Assembly (NCBI GenBank): GCA_027068915.1
Contig: JAMOLT010000050.1
Coordinates: forward strand, 1-64,000
Reading direction: 5' to 3'
Length of the DNA: 64,000 nt
Source: Sedimenticola sp.
GTDB taxonomy: Bacteria; Pseudomonadota; Gammaproteobacteria; Chromatiales; Chromatiaceae
Shown: piece after piece, positions 48,451 through 62,469 of the stretch
How positions within the stretch are numbered: position 1 is the stretch's first letter
Layout of the letters: each line of letters opens with the position of its first letter
The notes under the pieces: model-generated
Databases searched by the model: none
What the model was told of the DNA's origin: nothing
The model's input: only the letters and a program-made list of their open reading frames with translations
Translations under genes and position numbers: made by a program

Positions 48451-49542
48451 ATGTCTGAGTTGTTGTCCACGTTGCAGGTTGACCTGGGTGAGCGCAGCTA
48501 CCCGATCTATATTGGACAAGGGCTGCTCGACGATGCAGAGCTGCTTGTCCGGCATATCAAATCCACACAGGTGCTGGTGGTCAGCAATGAAACCGTCGCC
48601 CCGCTCTATATGGAGAAAGTGCTGCGCAGCCTGCCGGGATTGCAGGTGGAACAGGTGGTTCTCCCCGATGGGGAAAAATACAAAAACCTGGATGTCCTGA
48701 ATACCATTTTTGATCAGTTGTTGCGCAAGCGCTTTGACCGCGGCTGCACGCTCGTCGCTTTGGGCGGTGGGGTCGTCGGTGATATGACCGGCTTTGCGGC
48801 AGCCTGCTATCAGCGGGGTGTGGATTTCATACAGATCCCCACTACCCTGCTTTCCCAGGTGGATTCCTCCGTTGGTGGTAAAACCGGCGTCAATCATCCT
48901 CTGGGAAAAAACATGATCGGCGCTTTCTATCAGCCCAATGCCGTCGTTATCGATATCGACACCCTGAATACCCTGCCAGCGCGCGAACTGTCTGCTGGCC
49001 TTGCTGAAGTGATCAAGCATGGGATTATCCAGGATGCAGGCTATTTTTCCTGGCTTGAGGCTCATATCCAGGAATTGCGCAATCTTGATCCAAAAGTGCT
49101 GGCTCATGCCATAGAGGGTTCTTGCAGGATAAAGTCATGCGTGGTGTCTGCAGATGAAAAAGAAGCCGGGCAGCGGGCGTTACTGAATTTTGGCCATACA
49201 TTTGGTCATGCCATAGAGACAGGCATGGGGTATGGCGTCTGGTTGCATGGCGAAGCCGTAGGCGCCGGCATGTGCATGGCCACACGCATGTCCCGCATGA
49301 TGGGCTGGCTCGATGGCGAGGATGAGGGACGCATCGTCGCCGTTGTGGATGCAGCTGGTTTGCCAGTTTCTCCCCCCCGCGAATTGTCTTTGGCGTGCTT
49401 CAGGGAGCTGATGGCCGTGGACAAAAAAGTCATGGCCGGCCAGTTGCGTCTGGTGTTGCTCAAAGGCATCGGCAAGACTTTGATTACCGATGAATTTACA
49501 TCTGATATTCTGAACCAGACGTTGGCCAGCTACACAGCCTGA
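48451..49542 (+). CDS. aroB: 3-dehydroquinate synthase
   Basis: The 363-residue NAD- and Zn2+-dependent enzyme catalyses the second shikimate step. The NAD loop is [20 protein letters not shown], followed by [23 protein letters not shown]. The zinc ligands are in the AEVIKHG region and in [12 protein letters not shown] and [11 protein letters not shown]. Length is standard. The damX-like gene often found next is missing; gltB follows instead. Confidence 0.97.
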   Translation: MSELLSTLQVDLGERSYPIYIGQGLLDDAELLVRHIKSTQVLVVSNETVAPLYMEKVLRSLPGLQVEQVVLPDGEKYKNLDVLNTIFDQLLRKRFDRGCTLVALGGGVVGDMTGFAAACYQRGVDFIQIPTTLLSQVDSSVGGKTGVNHPLGKNMIGAFYQPNAVVIDIDTLNTLPARELSAGLAEVIKHGIIQDAGYFSWLEAHIQELRNLDPKVLAHAIEGSCRIKSCVVSADEKEAGQRALLNFGHTFGHAIETGMGYGVWLHGEAVGAGMCMATRMSRMMGWLDGEDEGRIVAVVDAAGLPVSPPRELSLACFRELMAVDKKVMAGQLRLVLLKGIGKTLITDEFTSDILNQTLASYTA

Positions 49543-49705
49543 TCCCCTCAGGATCAAAGAAAAATACTGGCCTGATACGCCATACTGCAGTATCCTAGCG
49601 GGTTCCTTGCGGGCGCATAAATGCATAAATGTGTTCGGGGCTGAATTCTGATCCGGTTGCAGGTACTGCTGGCTTGCAACCCCCAACAAGATGAAGAGGT
49701 TTGCG

Positions 49706-54340
<4,635 letters not shown>

Positions 54341-54375
54341 GTTTTTTCGTAACCAGTTTTTTAGGGTAAGGGCCT

Positions 54376-55830
54376 ATGGGTAAGCCAACAGGTTTCATGG
54401 AATACGAACGGCTGGATCGCAGCTACGCGCCGGTCGCCGATCGTGTCACGCACTATCATGAATTTGTCATTCCCCTGTCTGAAGAGCAGCTGCAGGTACA
54501 GGGCGCACGCTGCATGGATTGTGGCATTCCATTCTGCCACCAGGGTTGTCCGGTGAACAACATCATTCCCGAGTGGAATGACCTGGTGTACCGCAACGAT
54601 TGGGAAACTGCGTTGGGAGTGCTGCATTCCACCAATAATTTTCCGGAAGTGACGGGGCGTATCTGCCCGGCGCCCTGCCAGGAATCCTGTACCCTGAACC
54701 TTCAGGATCAGCCGGTTACTATCAAAACCATTGAATGCGCTATCGTGGACAAGGGCTGGGAACAAGGATGGATCAAGCCCCTGATCCCCGAACACCGCAC
54801 TGGTAACCGTGTGGCCGTGGTAGGTTCCGGCCCTGCGGGCCTGGCCTGCGCCCAGCAACTGGCGCGTGCCGGCCATGACGTGGTGGTGTACGAGAAAGCC
54901 GACCGCATCGGCGGCCTGCTGCGCTACGGCATTCCTGATTTCAAGCTGGACAAGGTGCTTCTTGATCGCCGGGTGGCGCAGATGCGTGCCGAAGGCGTGG
55001 AATTCCACGTCAACACCTGTGTGGGTGAAGATATCAGCGTGGAGGAACTGCGCAAGGATTTCGATGCTCTGGTAATGACCGGCGGTGCCGAAGAGCCCCG
55101 GGATCTGCCTGTTCCAGGACGTAATCTGGGTGGTGTTTACTTCGCCATGGAATTCCTCATCGCCAACTCAAAAAAGGTGCAGGGTGTTGCCGGTGCCGAT
55201 GAAGGCTTCATCAGCGCCGAAGGCAAGCATGTGGTAGTTATCGGTGGTGGGGATACCGGGTCTGATTGCGTGGGCACATCTGCGCGTCATGGTGCGGCGT
55301 CCATCACGCAGCTGGAGCTTATGCCCAGGCCACCCGAGAAAGAGAACAAGGAACTCACCTGGCCCGGCTGGCCCAACAAGATGCGCACCTCCACCTCCCA
55401 GGAAGAAGGCTGCGAGCGTCTCTGGGAAGTGCTGACCAAAGAGTTCATCGACGACGGCAATGGCCATGTCAAAGCCCTGCGCTGCGTGAAAGTGCAATGG
55501 GACAAGAACGGTGACGGCAACTGGCGGATGTCCGAAGTAGCAGGGTCTGAATTCGAGCTGAAAGCTGATCTGGTCACCCTGGCTATGGGTTTTGTGCATC
55601 CTGTACATGAAGGCATGATTGAACAGGCAGGCGTGGAGCTGGATGCCCGCGGCAATGTGAAAGGCGCTACCGAGGGCGAGAAGCCCTATGCTACATCCGT
55701 TGACGGCGTGTTTGCCGCAGGCGATATGCGCCGCGGCCAGTCGCTGGTGGTCTGGGCTATCCGCGAAGGTCGCCAATGCGCCCGCTCCGTGGACGAATAC
55801 CTCATGGGGCACTCCAACTTGCCCAGGTAA
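54376..55830 (+). CDS. gltD: glutamate synthase (NADPH) small subunit
   Basis: The 484-residue flavoprotein delivers electrons from NADPH to GltB. N-terminal 4Fe-4S cysteines are C46, C49, C54 and C58 ([13 protein letters not shown]) and C97, C101 and C105 (CPAPCQESC). The FAD site is [17 protein letters not shown] and the NADPH site is [17 protein letters not shown]. The end motif [21 protein letters not shown] is typical. It lies 35 bases after gltB. Confidence 0.97.
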   Translation: MGKPTGFMEYERLDRSYAPVADRVTHYHEFVIPLSEEQLQVQGARCMDCGIPFCHQGCPVNNIIPEWNDLVYRNDWETALGVLHSTNNFPEVTGRICPAPCQESCTLNLQDQPVTIKTIECAIVDKGWEQGWIKPLIPEHRTGNRVAVVGSGPAGLACAQQLARAGHDVVVYEKADRIGGLLRYGIPDFKLDKVLLDRRVAQMRAEGVEFHVNTCVGEDISVEELRKDFDALVMTGGAEEPRDLPVPGRNLGGVYFAMEFLIANSKKVQGVAGADEGFISAEGKHVVVIGGGDTGSDCVGTSARHGAASITQLELMPRPPEKENKELTWPGWPNKMRTSTSQEEGCERLWEVLTKEFIDDGNGHVKALRCVKVQWDKNGDGNWRMSEVAGSEFELKADLVTLAMGFVHPVHEGMIEQAGVELDARGNVKGATEGEKPYATSVDGVFAAGDMRRGQSLVVWAIREGRQCARSVDEYLMGHSNLPR

Positions 55831-55937
55831 GAAAGGCGCAGGCCTCGTTTTGACCGGGGTTATTTACCCGGGTTTGCGGTGGTGGTCAATGTGGAATGTG
55901 GACTTCAGCACCGTTGCAGGAGCAACCCTGATCCTGC

Positions 55938-56942
55938 TCAGTCCCCGGCGTACTCGAAGGAGTCGTAATACATCTGCTCATCTGTAACGCCAACCGCATG
56001 GAAGGCATCTCTTGCGGCCTTGATCATGGGTGGCGGACCGGCCATGTAGATGTCGTAGTCGGCCAGGTTGTCATGATCTTCCAGTACCGCTTCGTGCACC
56101 CAGCCCTTGCGGCCGTTCCAGCCTTGTTCCGGCGCTGACAGCACGGGAACGAAGCGGGTAAAGTTCTCATGCTCTTTTTCCCATTGACGCGGCAAGTCCG
56201 GCAGATAGAGGTCTCCTTGGGCGCGCACTCCCCAGTAGAGCTCCATGGGACGCTCAATGTTCCCATGAAAGGCATGTTCGATCTGGGATTTGATCGGGGC
56301 GAAACCTGTGCCGCCGGCGATGAACAGCATGGGACGCCCGGATTCTTCGTTGAGGGTGAAACCGCCCAGGGGCGCTTCGATGCGCAGGATGGTCTTTTCC
56401 TTCATTTGCGTGAAGGCCCAGTCGGTGAAAACGCCACCGTCTATATGGCGGATATGCAGCTCGATGAAATCGTCATTGTGTGGTGCATTGGCAATGGAAA
56501 AGGCCCGGCGTCTTCCGTCTTCCAGAATAAAGTCCAGGTACTGGCCAGCCAGGAACTGCAGCCGTTGCTCGTCTGGCAACTTTAGATAGAGACGCACCAC
56601 ATTGTCGGCAAGATGCTCAATTTTTGCAACTTTTACCGGCATAATGCGCGGCTCTATTTCGTGCGGCGTCTTGATTTCTCTGGCCTTGATTTCCACATCG
56701 GAAACAGGCACCGCCTGGCAAGGCAGGCAGGCGTCGTCAGATGCGTCCAGGAGTTTGTCCGGCGCACCCTCCGGGTATTCGATCTTGCCGGTCAGCAGAG
56801 TGGCGATACATGCGCCACAAAACCCGTTGCGGCAGCCATAGGGCAGGCCAACGTCCTGGCGAATGGCGGCATCCAGAATGGTTTCGCCGGCTTCCGCATG
56901 GAACTGGCGTCCGCTGGGGGAGAGTGTGATGGTAAAACTCAT
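55938..56942 (-). CDS. 2Fe-2S ferredoxin / FAD-NAD(P)H oxidoreductase (CDP-6-deoxy-glucoseen reductase-like)
   Basis: The 334-residue electron-transfer protein has an N-terminal plant-type ferredoxin domain with CRNGFCGAC and CLPCQ ligands (residues about 37-80). A FAD domain (RRAFSIANAP) and a NAD domain (FIAGGTGFAPIKSQIEH, YMAGPPPMI) follow. This order is that of AscD-like reductases, which in this group often sit away from sugar genes and have an unproven partner. ATG 56942 matches the domain start (SFTITLSPSGRQF). The gene is convergent with gltD and divergent from the SDR gene. Confidence 0.85.
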   Translation of the reverse strand: MSFTITLSPSGRQFHAEAGETILDAAIRQDVGLPYGCRNGFCGACIATLLTGKIEYPEGAPDKLLDASDDACLPCQAVPVSDVEIKAREIKTPHEIEPRIMPVKVAKIEHLADNVVRLYLKLPDEQRLQFLAGQYLDFILEDGRRRAFSIANAPHNDDFIELHIRHIDGGVFTDWAFTQMKEKTILRIEAPLGGFTLNEESGRPMLFIAGGTGFAPIKSQIEHAFHGNIERPMELYWGVRAQGDLYLPDLPRQWEKEHENFTRFVPVLSAPEQGWNGRKGWVHEAVLEDHDNLADYDIYMAGPPPMIKAARDAFHAVGVTDEQMYYDSFEYAGD

Positions 56943-57020
56943 AGGCGCGTATCTTTGTATTCCTTTAGACTCTGAGCCAGATTGTCGCCGATTTGGCGCT
57001 GTATGAAAACCGTTGGATTG

Positions 57021-57890
57021 ATGGGGAACAAGAAAATACTTATTACGGGTTGCGGTTATATCGGCCGCCGTCTGGCCATGGAGCTTATCCCAAGAGGCGT
57101 TAGCGGGCTGGTTCGCAGCAGCGAAAGCCGCGACAAGCTGGCGGAGCTGGGTATCCAGCCGCTGCAATGGGATCTGGCAAAACCGGTAACTATTCCTCTG
57201 TCGACCAGTGGAGCCGATATCTATTATCTGCTGCCGCCACCAAAAACCGGCGTGGTGGATGCCTTCATGGAAAATTTTCTGCAGAGCCTCGAAGCCAATG
57301 GACAGCCTGAGCGGATTCTCTATCTCGGCACCACCGGCGTATACGGGGATTGTAGAGGAAGCTGGGTAGATGAGAATGCGCCCGTACACCCCCGGGTGGA
57401 TCGTGCCCTGCGCCGCCTTGATGCGGAGCAGCAGCTGCGCCGCTGGGCCGGGCACTCCGGTGGGGAACTGGTGATTCTACGGGTGGCCGGCATCTATGGC
57501 CCGGGCAAACTGCCCCTGCAACGGCTGCGCGCCGGCAAGCCCATGGTGGCGGAACAGTGTGCGCCCTGGACCAATCGCATTCATGCCGATGATCTGGTTC
57601 AGGTCTTGCTGGCTGCAATGGTGCGTGGGGGGAATGGAGAAATCTATAATGTCAGTGATGGGCAACCGGGCAATATGGCTGACTATTTCAATCTGGTGGC
57701 GGATTACGCCGGATTGCCCCGCCCGCCAGTGATTGATCCTGATGCGGGGGAGGGCCAGTTGTCTGCCGGACTGCGTTCCTATCTGGCCGAATCGCGCCGT
57801 GTGGACAACCGTAAAATGTTGCGGGAGCTGGGGGTGAAACTGCGCTACCCCACACTGGAGGAGGGGCTGAGCGCCTGTTTTTCCGGCTAG
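57021..57890 (+). CDS. NAD-dependent epimerase/dehydratase-like SDR protein
   Basis: The protein is 289 residues from ATG 57021 (ATG 57003 and TTG 56982 are alternatives). The Rossmann start is ILITGCGYIGRRLAMEL, and the central region reads RILYLGTTGVYGDCRGSWVDE, keeping the YG of the SDR active site but with a displaced lysine. The tail is LGVKLRYPTLEEGL. It resembles atypical extended SDR proteins (YeeZ-like) with uncertain substrates. Confidence 0.75.
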   Translation: MGNKKILITGCGYIGRRLAMELIPRGVSGLVRSSESRDKLAELGIQPLQWDLAKPVTIPLSTSGADIYYLLPPPKTGVVDAFMENFLQSLEANGQPERILYLGTTGVYGDCRGSWVDENAPVHPRVDRALRRLDAEQQLRRWAGHSGGELVILRVAGIYGPGKLPLQRLRAGKPMVAEQCAPWTNRIHADDLVQVLLAAMVRGGNGEIYNVSDGQPGNMADYFNLVADYAGLPRPPVIDPDAGEGQLSAGLRSYLAESRRVDNRKMLRELGVKLRYPTLEEGLSACFSG

Positions 57891-57946
57891 CAATCCTGCG
57901 TCAAGTGGTATCATTACTCCCAATTATTTTGTGAAGATATTGATTT

Positions 57947-58321
57947 ATGGAAATTGAAGAACTACGTGATCTGGTCGTCAACGTACTGGATGATATGAAA
58001 GCCACCGATGTGGTGGTGCTGGACGTGCGGGAAAAAACCAGCATTGCCGATTATTTCGTGATTGCATCCGGCACCTCGGATCGGCACGTAAAATCCTCGG
58101 CGGAAGCCGTGGCCTTCCAGTCCAAGCTGGCTGGCGAGCCGCCCCTGGGGGTGGAAGGCCTGACGGAAGGCGAATGGGCGCTGGTGGATCTCAATGGCGT
58201 GGTGGTGCATGTCATGCAGCCCAAGGTGCGGGATTTCTATCAGCTCGAAAAGCTCTGGGCCGTGGATGCCGAGGCGGCGGAAAAGCTCTCCAGGGAGCGG
58301 GGCGGTAAGAACCCCTGCTGA
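57947..58321 (+). CDS. rsfS: ribosome silencing factor RsfS
   Basis: The 124-residue protein binds L14 and blocks 30S-50S joining during starvation. The blocks VLDVREKTSIADYFVIASGTSDRHVKS and EGEWALVDLNGVVVHVMQP are characteristic of the RsfS/YbeB family. Its usual neighbours nadD and rlmH are absent on both sides here, so the gene has been separated from that cluster. Confidence 0.93.
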   Translation: MEIEELRDLVVNVLDDMKATDVVVLDVREKTSIADYFVIASGTSDRHVKSSAEAVAFQSKLAGEPPLGVEGLTEGEWALVDLNGVVVHVMQPKVRDFYQLEKLWAVDAEAAEKLSRERGGKNPC

Positions 58322-58380
58322 TTGCAGCAGGCGGCGTTTTTCTGGTCAAGCCCCCATTCCGGCGCTCGAAGCGCTTTTCC

Positions 58381-59253
58381 TCAAGCCGCCTCGCGCAACG
58401 CTTCAATCCGCTTTTCCAGTGGCGGGTGGCTGGCGAAAAGCTCATGCAGTCCACCTCCGGCGATGCCGAATGCGGCCATTTCGTCGGGTAGGGGTTCGGG
58501 CTTGGTCTGCCCGAGGCGTTGCAAAGCGCTGATCATTTTGTGTTTGCTGGTAAGTTTTGCGGCACCTGCGTCGGCGTGAAACTCCCGCCAGCGGGAGAAC
58601 CAGGCCACGATCATAGACGCCAGTATGCCCAGTACGAACTGCGCCACCAGGGAGGTGATCCAGTAGGCCGGCCCATAGCCTTCCCGGGTATTGAACACGA
58701 CGCGATCCACGAAATGCCCGATGATGCGGGAGAAAAACACCACAAAGGTGTTCACCACGCCCTGAATCAAGGTCAGGGTCACCATGTCGCCATTGGCGAC
58801 GTGGCTGATCTCATGGCCCAGCACCGCCTCGATTTCGTCGGCGTTCATGTTTTGCAGCAAACCCTGGCTTACCGCCACCAAAGCGTCATTTTTGTTCCAG
58901 CCGGTGGCGAAGGCATTGGGGGAGGCGCTGGGGAAGATGCCCACTTCCGGCATTTCTATGCCGGCCTCCCGCGCCAGGCGCGCAACCGTATCCAACAGCC
59001 AGCGGTCGGTGGAGCTGATGGGCTGGTCGATGATTTTCACTCCCATGCTGCGTTTCGCCATCCACTTGGAGGCGAACAGGGAGATGAATGAGCCAGCAAA
59101 ACCGATCACCGCGGACATGATGAGCAAGGCGTTCAGGTTCAGCCCGCCACCTTGCTGCGCCAGCATATCGTCCACGCCCAGAATGCGCATGGTGATGCTC
59201 AGTACGGCCAGGATGGCGATGTTGGTGCCGAGAAACAATATAATTCGTAACAT
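58381..59253 (-). CDS. htpX: membrane zinc metalloprotease HtpX
   Basis: The 290-residue inner-membrane protease clears misfolded membrane proteins under stress. The zinc site H147-E148-x-x-H151 lies in AVLGHEISHVANGD, with a third ligand in the REFHADAGAAKL region. Membrane helices are at about residues 4-24, 40-60 and 160-220. Length and motifs are standard. No heat-shock promoter could be identified with confidence. Confidence 0.96.
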   Translation of the reverse strand: MLRIILFLGTNIAILAVLSITMRILGVDDMLAQQGGGLNLNALLIMSAVIGFAGSFISLFASKWMAKRSMGVKIIDQPISSTDRWLLDTVARLAREAGIEMPEVGIFPSASPNAFATGWNKNDALVAVSQGLLQNMNADEIEAVLGHEISHVANGDMVTLTLIQGVVNTFVVFFSRIIGHFVDRVVFNTREGYGPAYWITSLVAQFVLGILASMIVAWFSRWREFHADAGAAKLTSKHKMISALQRLGQTKPEPLPDEMAAFGIAGGGLHELFASHPPLEKRIEALREAA

Positions 59254-59340
59254 ATTTTCCGTCTTTCCTTTAATCCCTTTCGTTGCTGCGGGATCAAAAT
59301 ATATTCATGGGGAATGGCATTTACTCAAGCCAAAGGCCTT

Positions 59341-59422
59341 GTCATTCGTCTTCCCGGCGCAGATCGGGATCCAGGGTGGCCGCATATTCCCGATCCTGGG
59401 TTCCGGCCTGCGCCGCAATGAC
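59341..59422. repeat. imperfect palindromic intergenic repeat (REP/BIME-like)
   Basis: The 82-base element begins GTCATTC and ends GCAATGAC. Arms with GGCGCAG and CCTGCGCC, and with CGGGATCCAGG and CCTGGGTTCCGG, form an imperfect inverted repeat around TGGCCGCATATTCC. The style is that of GTCATTCCCG...GGAATGAC repeats spread in many proteobacterial genomes. It lies in the gap between htpX and the CDGSH gene. Confidence 0.55.
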
Positions 59423-59532
59423 CATGGTTTGTGCTTAAGTTAAGCGCCATTCATTCATGGGGTTGTTACCGTGTTAGTGGTATTGTGGCTTAAGATAGTG
59501 CCATATTTCCAAAAATCAACAGGAGAAAGACT

Positions 59533-59784
59533 TTGGCGATCCCTCTGGTGGCAGGCACCAAACCTGCAATTGTTGCGCTCAAAAAGGGCGAAACCCTGTA
59601 CTGGTGCAGTTGTGGCCGCAGCCAGTCACAGCCATCCTGCGATGGATCGCATGAAGATACGGAATTTCAACCCCTGGTGTTTGTTGCGCCAAAGGACGAC
59701 GACTACTATTTTTGCACATGCAAGCGTAGCAAAAAACCTCCCTTTTGCGATGGCTCACACAAGCATCTGGTGGATGATGATTGA
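59533..59784 (+). CDS. CDGSH iron-sulfur domain protein (two domains)
   Basis: This is an 83-residue cytosolic protein with two 2Fe-2S CDGSH motifs: C25, C27, C36 and H40 (CSCGRSQSQPSCDGSH), and C61, C63, C72 and H76 (CTCKRSKKPPFCDGSH). Such MitoNEET-like tandem proteins bind redox-active clusters; their bacterial role is unsettled. The start is TTG 59533, six bases after AGGAGA (59521-59526); no in-frame ATG is near. It overlaps the next gene by eight bases. Confidence 0.88.
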   Translation: MAIPLVAGTKPAIVALKKGETLYWCSCGRSQSQPSCDGSHEDTEFQPLVFVAPKDDDYYFCTCKRSKKPPFCDGSHKHLVDDD

Positions 59785-60115
59785 GGAACGGAGGCCGCCC
59801 GCCTGTGCCTTGCCCCAGGAGCCTGGCTATTCCGGGATAACGGTAGTACCCCTGTCGCCCAGGCCCGCGCTGGCGGATTATCTGCAGGCCATGCAACTGG
59901 CCAATGCGGAAGCGGAGCGACGTCTGGGTGGCTATATGCTGCTTTCCTGGTATGACCGGGATCGGGATTTTGAGTCTCCCCAACACGCCAGCGAGTGTCA
60001 CGCCGATAGCGCCATACCTGGTTATGTGGACTATGGCCTGTTTCATGGCGCCACCCTCAAGATCGACATTGAAGACGGGCGCTTCGTGTTCTTTTACCTT
60101 TCAACCGCGCTGTAG
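59777..60115 (+). CDS. small conserved-looking protein of unknown function, 112 aa
   Basis: The start is ATG 59777 (or 59774), which overlaps the CDGSH gene and suggests coupled translation. Visible blocks are PRPALADYLQAMQLANAEAE, GYMLLSWYDRDRDFESP, a Cys-His pair HASECHADS, and YGLFHGATLKIDIEDGRFVFFY. I have a weak memory of similar sequences under the label AF1514 family, but I cannot confirm it. No signal peptide or membrane segment. The last 22 bases overlap greB on the other strand. Confidence 0.6.
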   Translation: MIEERRPPACALPQEPGYSGITVVPLSPRPALADYLQAMQLANAEAERRLGGYMLLSWYDRDRDFESPQHASECHADSAIPGYVDYGLFHGATLKIDIEDGRFVFFYLSTAL

Positions 60116-60579
60116 CTGATCTCCAGCACCAGCAGCTCTTTCCTGCCGGAAGGGGTTTGCACCTGTATTTCTTCGTCCAGGGTTTTTCCCAGCAGGGCTT
60201 TGGCCATGGGCGAGTCAACGCTGATCCAGTTTTTCTGCGGGACGAACTCGTCTGCACCCACGATGCGGTAGGTGACTTCCTCGCCGTTTTCATCTTCCAG
60301 GGTTACCCAGGCGCCAAAGAAAATGCGCCCGGTATCCTGGGGCGGGTTTTCAACGCATTTCAGCTCCGGCATGCGTTTTTGCAGGTAGCGGATGCGCCGG
60401 TCCATCTCCCGCAGTTGTTTTTTTCTATAGATGTATTCGGCATTTTCCGAGCGGTCTCCTTCGGCGGCTGCGGCGGCCAGGATCTTCACCACTTTCCGGC
60501 GCTTCTTCCATAGCTGCGTCAATTCTTCGTGCAGTGCCTGATAGCCAGCCTTGGTGATGTAGGGGGATTTTCCGGCCAT
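60094..60579 (-). CDS. greB: transcription elongation factor GreB
   Basis: The 161-residue factor enters the RNA polymerase secondary channel and induces transcript cleavage in backtracked complexes. The coiled-coil tip is EGDRSENAEYIYRKK (D42 and E45), with basic patches typical of GreB rather than GreA. The C-terminal FKBP-like domain includes VDSPMAKALLGKTLDEEIQVQ. Its 3' end overlaps the convergent gene by 22 bases. Confidence 0.93.
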   Translation of the reverse strand: MAGKSPYITKAGYQALHEELTQLWKKRRKVVKILAAAAAEGDRSENAEYIYRKKQLREMDRRIRYLQKRMPELKCVENPPQDTGRIFFGAWVTLEDENGEEVTYRIVGADEFVPQKNWISVDSPMAKALLGKTLDEEIQVQTPSGRKELLVLEISYSAVER

Positions 60580-60582
60580 GGC

Positions 60583-60960
60583 TCAGAACTGGCCGGTACG
60601 CAGCAGAACCAGGGTGCAGGCTTCTTCCCAGGGAATGCCCGCGCTGTCCAGAGCCTGCTGCAGCAAGGGGGATTCCGTGCCGGGGTTGAAGATCACCCTG
60701 GCAGGTTCGAGATCGAGGATACCATCGATCATGGCGTTCAGGCGGGCGGAACCGACATAGAGAGTGAGGGTGTCTACAGGCTGCTTGATGTCCACCAGGC
60801 TGTTGGTCACCGCCAGGCCTTCGCTTTCCTTCAGTTTCGGGTGTACGGGAGTAATGTTCCGGAAGCCCTTTTCCCGCAGCAGGCGGATGGCCTGGTTGGC
60901 GTAGCGCTCGGGTTTGCGGGTGGCGCCCAGCACCACGACATGATGATCTGCTGTGTCCAT
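60583..60960 (-). CDS. CoA-binding domain protein (YccU-like)
   Basis: The 125-residue protein is a single Rossmann CoA-binding domain: VVVLGATRKPERYANQAIRLL, then ITPVHPKLKESEGLAVTNSL and ARVIFNPGTESP. Such stand-alone domains resemble the N-terminal part of succinyl-CoA synthetase alpha; their task is not established. greB begins four bases after its stop, in the same direction, so they may be cotranscribed. Confidence 0.85.
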   Translation of the reverse strand: MDTADHHVVVLGATRKPERYANQAIRLLREKGFRNITPVHPKLKESEGLAVTNSLVDIKQPVDTLTLYVGSARLNAMIDGILDLEPARVIFNPGTESPLLQQALDSAGIPWEEACTLVLLRTGQF

Positions 60961-61049
60961 ACTCGTTTCCTCAGGCGATTGGGGGTATCCGAATCGCTAT
61001 ATCAGGTAGAATGCGTCTAAATTGACAGGCTAACGAAGGAATTTCAAGC

Positions 61050-61526
61050 ATGAATATTGCAATACCCCTGCATGTGTTGTCCGTGGTGATCTGGGTGGGC
61101 GGCATGTTTTTCGCGTATGTGGCGCTGCGCCCCGCTGCGGTCAGTGTTCTCGAGCCGCCTTTGCGCCTGCGTTTGTGGACAGAGGTGTTCGGGCGCTTTT
61201 TCCCCTGGGTGTGGGCTTGCATCATTTTGATCCTTGGCAGCGGATACTGGATGATATTCAGCGTTTATGGCGGCATGGGCGGGCTGGCGTTGCATGTGCA
61301 TATCATGTTCAGCCTGGGGCTGGTCATGATGCTGGTATTTTTCTATGTCTACTTCATGCCCTACCGGGCGCTGAAGCGGGCCACAGCCGGGGAAGACTGG
61401 CCGGCGGGAGGAAAGGCTCTGGGGTCGATCCGCCGTCTGATCGCCTTCAATCTGGCGCTGGGAATGCTGACGGTGATCGTTTCCACCGGCGGTGTCTACT
61501 GGAATCTTGCCGCCCTGACGGAATAG
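61050..61526 (+). CDS. CopD-like integral membrane protein
   Basis: The 158-residue protein has four hydrophobic helices (about residues 5-26, 46-66, 74-100 and 132-152). The histidines H8 in LHVLSVVIWVGGMFF and H84/H86 in LHVHIMFSLG could bind heme or copper, as proposed for CopD-like proteins. It stands alone and divergent from the CoA-binding gene. Function is not known. Confidence 0.7.
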   Translation: MNIAIPLHVLSVVIWVGGMFFAYVALRPAAVSVLEPPLRLRLWTEVFGRFFPWVWACIILILGSGYWMIFSVYGGMGGLALHVHIMFSLGLVMMLVFFYVYFMPYRALKRATAGEDWPAGGKALGSIRRLIAFNLALGMLTVIVSTGGVYWNLAALTE

Positions 61527-61541
61527 GATTTGCCGGAAAAG

Positions 61542-61569
61542 AAAAAAGCCCACCGAAGGCCGGTGGGCT
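61542..61569 (-). terminator. intrinsic terminator, used from the pyrE side
   Basis: A nine-base GC stem (AGCCCACCG ... CGGTGGGCT) has an A6 run on its left, which is a T-tract when read on the minus strand. That orientation suits pyrE, whose stop is about 200 bases away. It could also weakly stop transcription from the CopD-like gene. The rest of 61570-61765 shows nothing coding. Confidence 0.7.
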
Positions 61570-61765
61570 AAATCTGACAATAGTCAGGAGGAGTGAGAAC
61601 ATTCTGGATAACTTTAAACTTATCCATAAGGTTTTGTTTCCAAGACCTTGAAACGCAGTGTACTCGCTCTGCAGATTTGTATATTGATCTGGCTCAAATA
61701 AAATACCATATTTTTACAAAGGAATTTGTTTTTTCAGAAAACTGCCGATGATCCGATGGGCGGAA

Positions 61766-62410
61766 TCAGCTTACACCGTATTTTCCCCGGTAATCCTGAA
61801 TGGCGGCCAACTGTTGTGGCGAATCGCCTTTTTCTGCCAGAAATGTCACCAGATCATCGAGTTGCACGATGCTGGCGACCGGAATATTGTAGTCGCGCTC
61901 CACTTCCTGGATGGCGGACAGTGCTCCCTGTCCTTTTTCCTGGCGATCCAGCGCGATAATCACGCCTGCGGCCTGCGCTCCCTGCTGCTCGATAATGTCC
62001 ATGGATTCGCGTACGGAAGTGCCGGCGGAAATCACGTCGTCGATGATGAGCACCCGCCCTTCCAGGGCATGGCCCACAATCATTCCCCCTTCGCCGTGAT
62101 CCTTGGCCTCCTTGCGGTTGAAGGCGTAGGCCACATCCCTGTGGTGCTGCTCATACAGCGCTGCCGCAGTGACTGCCGCCAGGGGAATGCCCTTGTAGGC
62201 GGGGCCGTAGAGCACGTCGAAGGGAATCCCCGCATCCTCGATGGCCTGGGCGTAATACCTGCCCAGGCGGGCCAGGGCGGCCCCGGTGTTGAACAGGCCG
62301 GCGTTGAAGAAGTAGGGGCTGATGCGCCCGGATTTGAGGGTAAATTCGCCGAAGCGCAACACGCCCACGTCCAGGGAAAATTCGAGAAACTCTTTTTGGT
62401 AGTCCTGCAT
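61766..62410 (-). CDS. pyrE: orotate phosphoribosyltransferase
   Basis: The 214-residue enzyme makes OMP from orotate and PRPP. The N-terminus [29 protein letters not shown], the orotate region [11 protein letters not shown] and the PRPP motif [17 protein letters not shown] are standard. It is divergent from the exonuclease gene with a 59-base gap. Confidence 0.97.
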   Translation of the reverse strand: MQDYQKEFLEFSLDVGVLRFGEFTLKSGRISPYFFNAGLFNTGAALARLGRYYAQAIEDAGIPFDVLYGPAYKGIPLAAVTAAALYEQHHRDVAYAFNRKEAKDHGEGGMIVGHALEGRVLIIDDVISAGTSVRESMDIIEQQGAQAAGVIIALDRQEKGQGALSAIQEVERDYNIPVASIVQLDDLVTFLAEKGDSPQQLAAIQDYRGKYGVS

Positions 62411-62469
62411 TGTATTGGGTTTCCTGTTGAAGTATGTGGCGCATGGTATCAGGAGTATAATCTGCGGTC

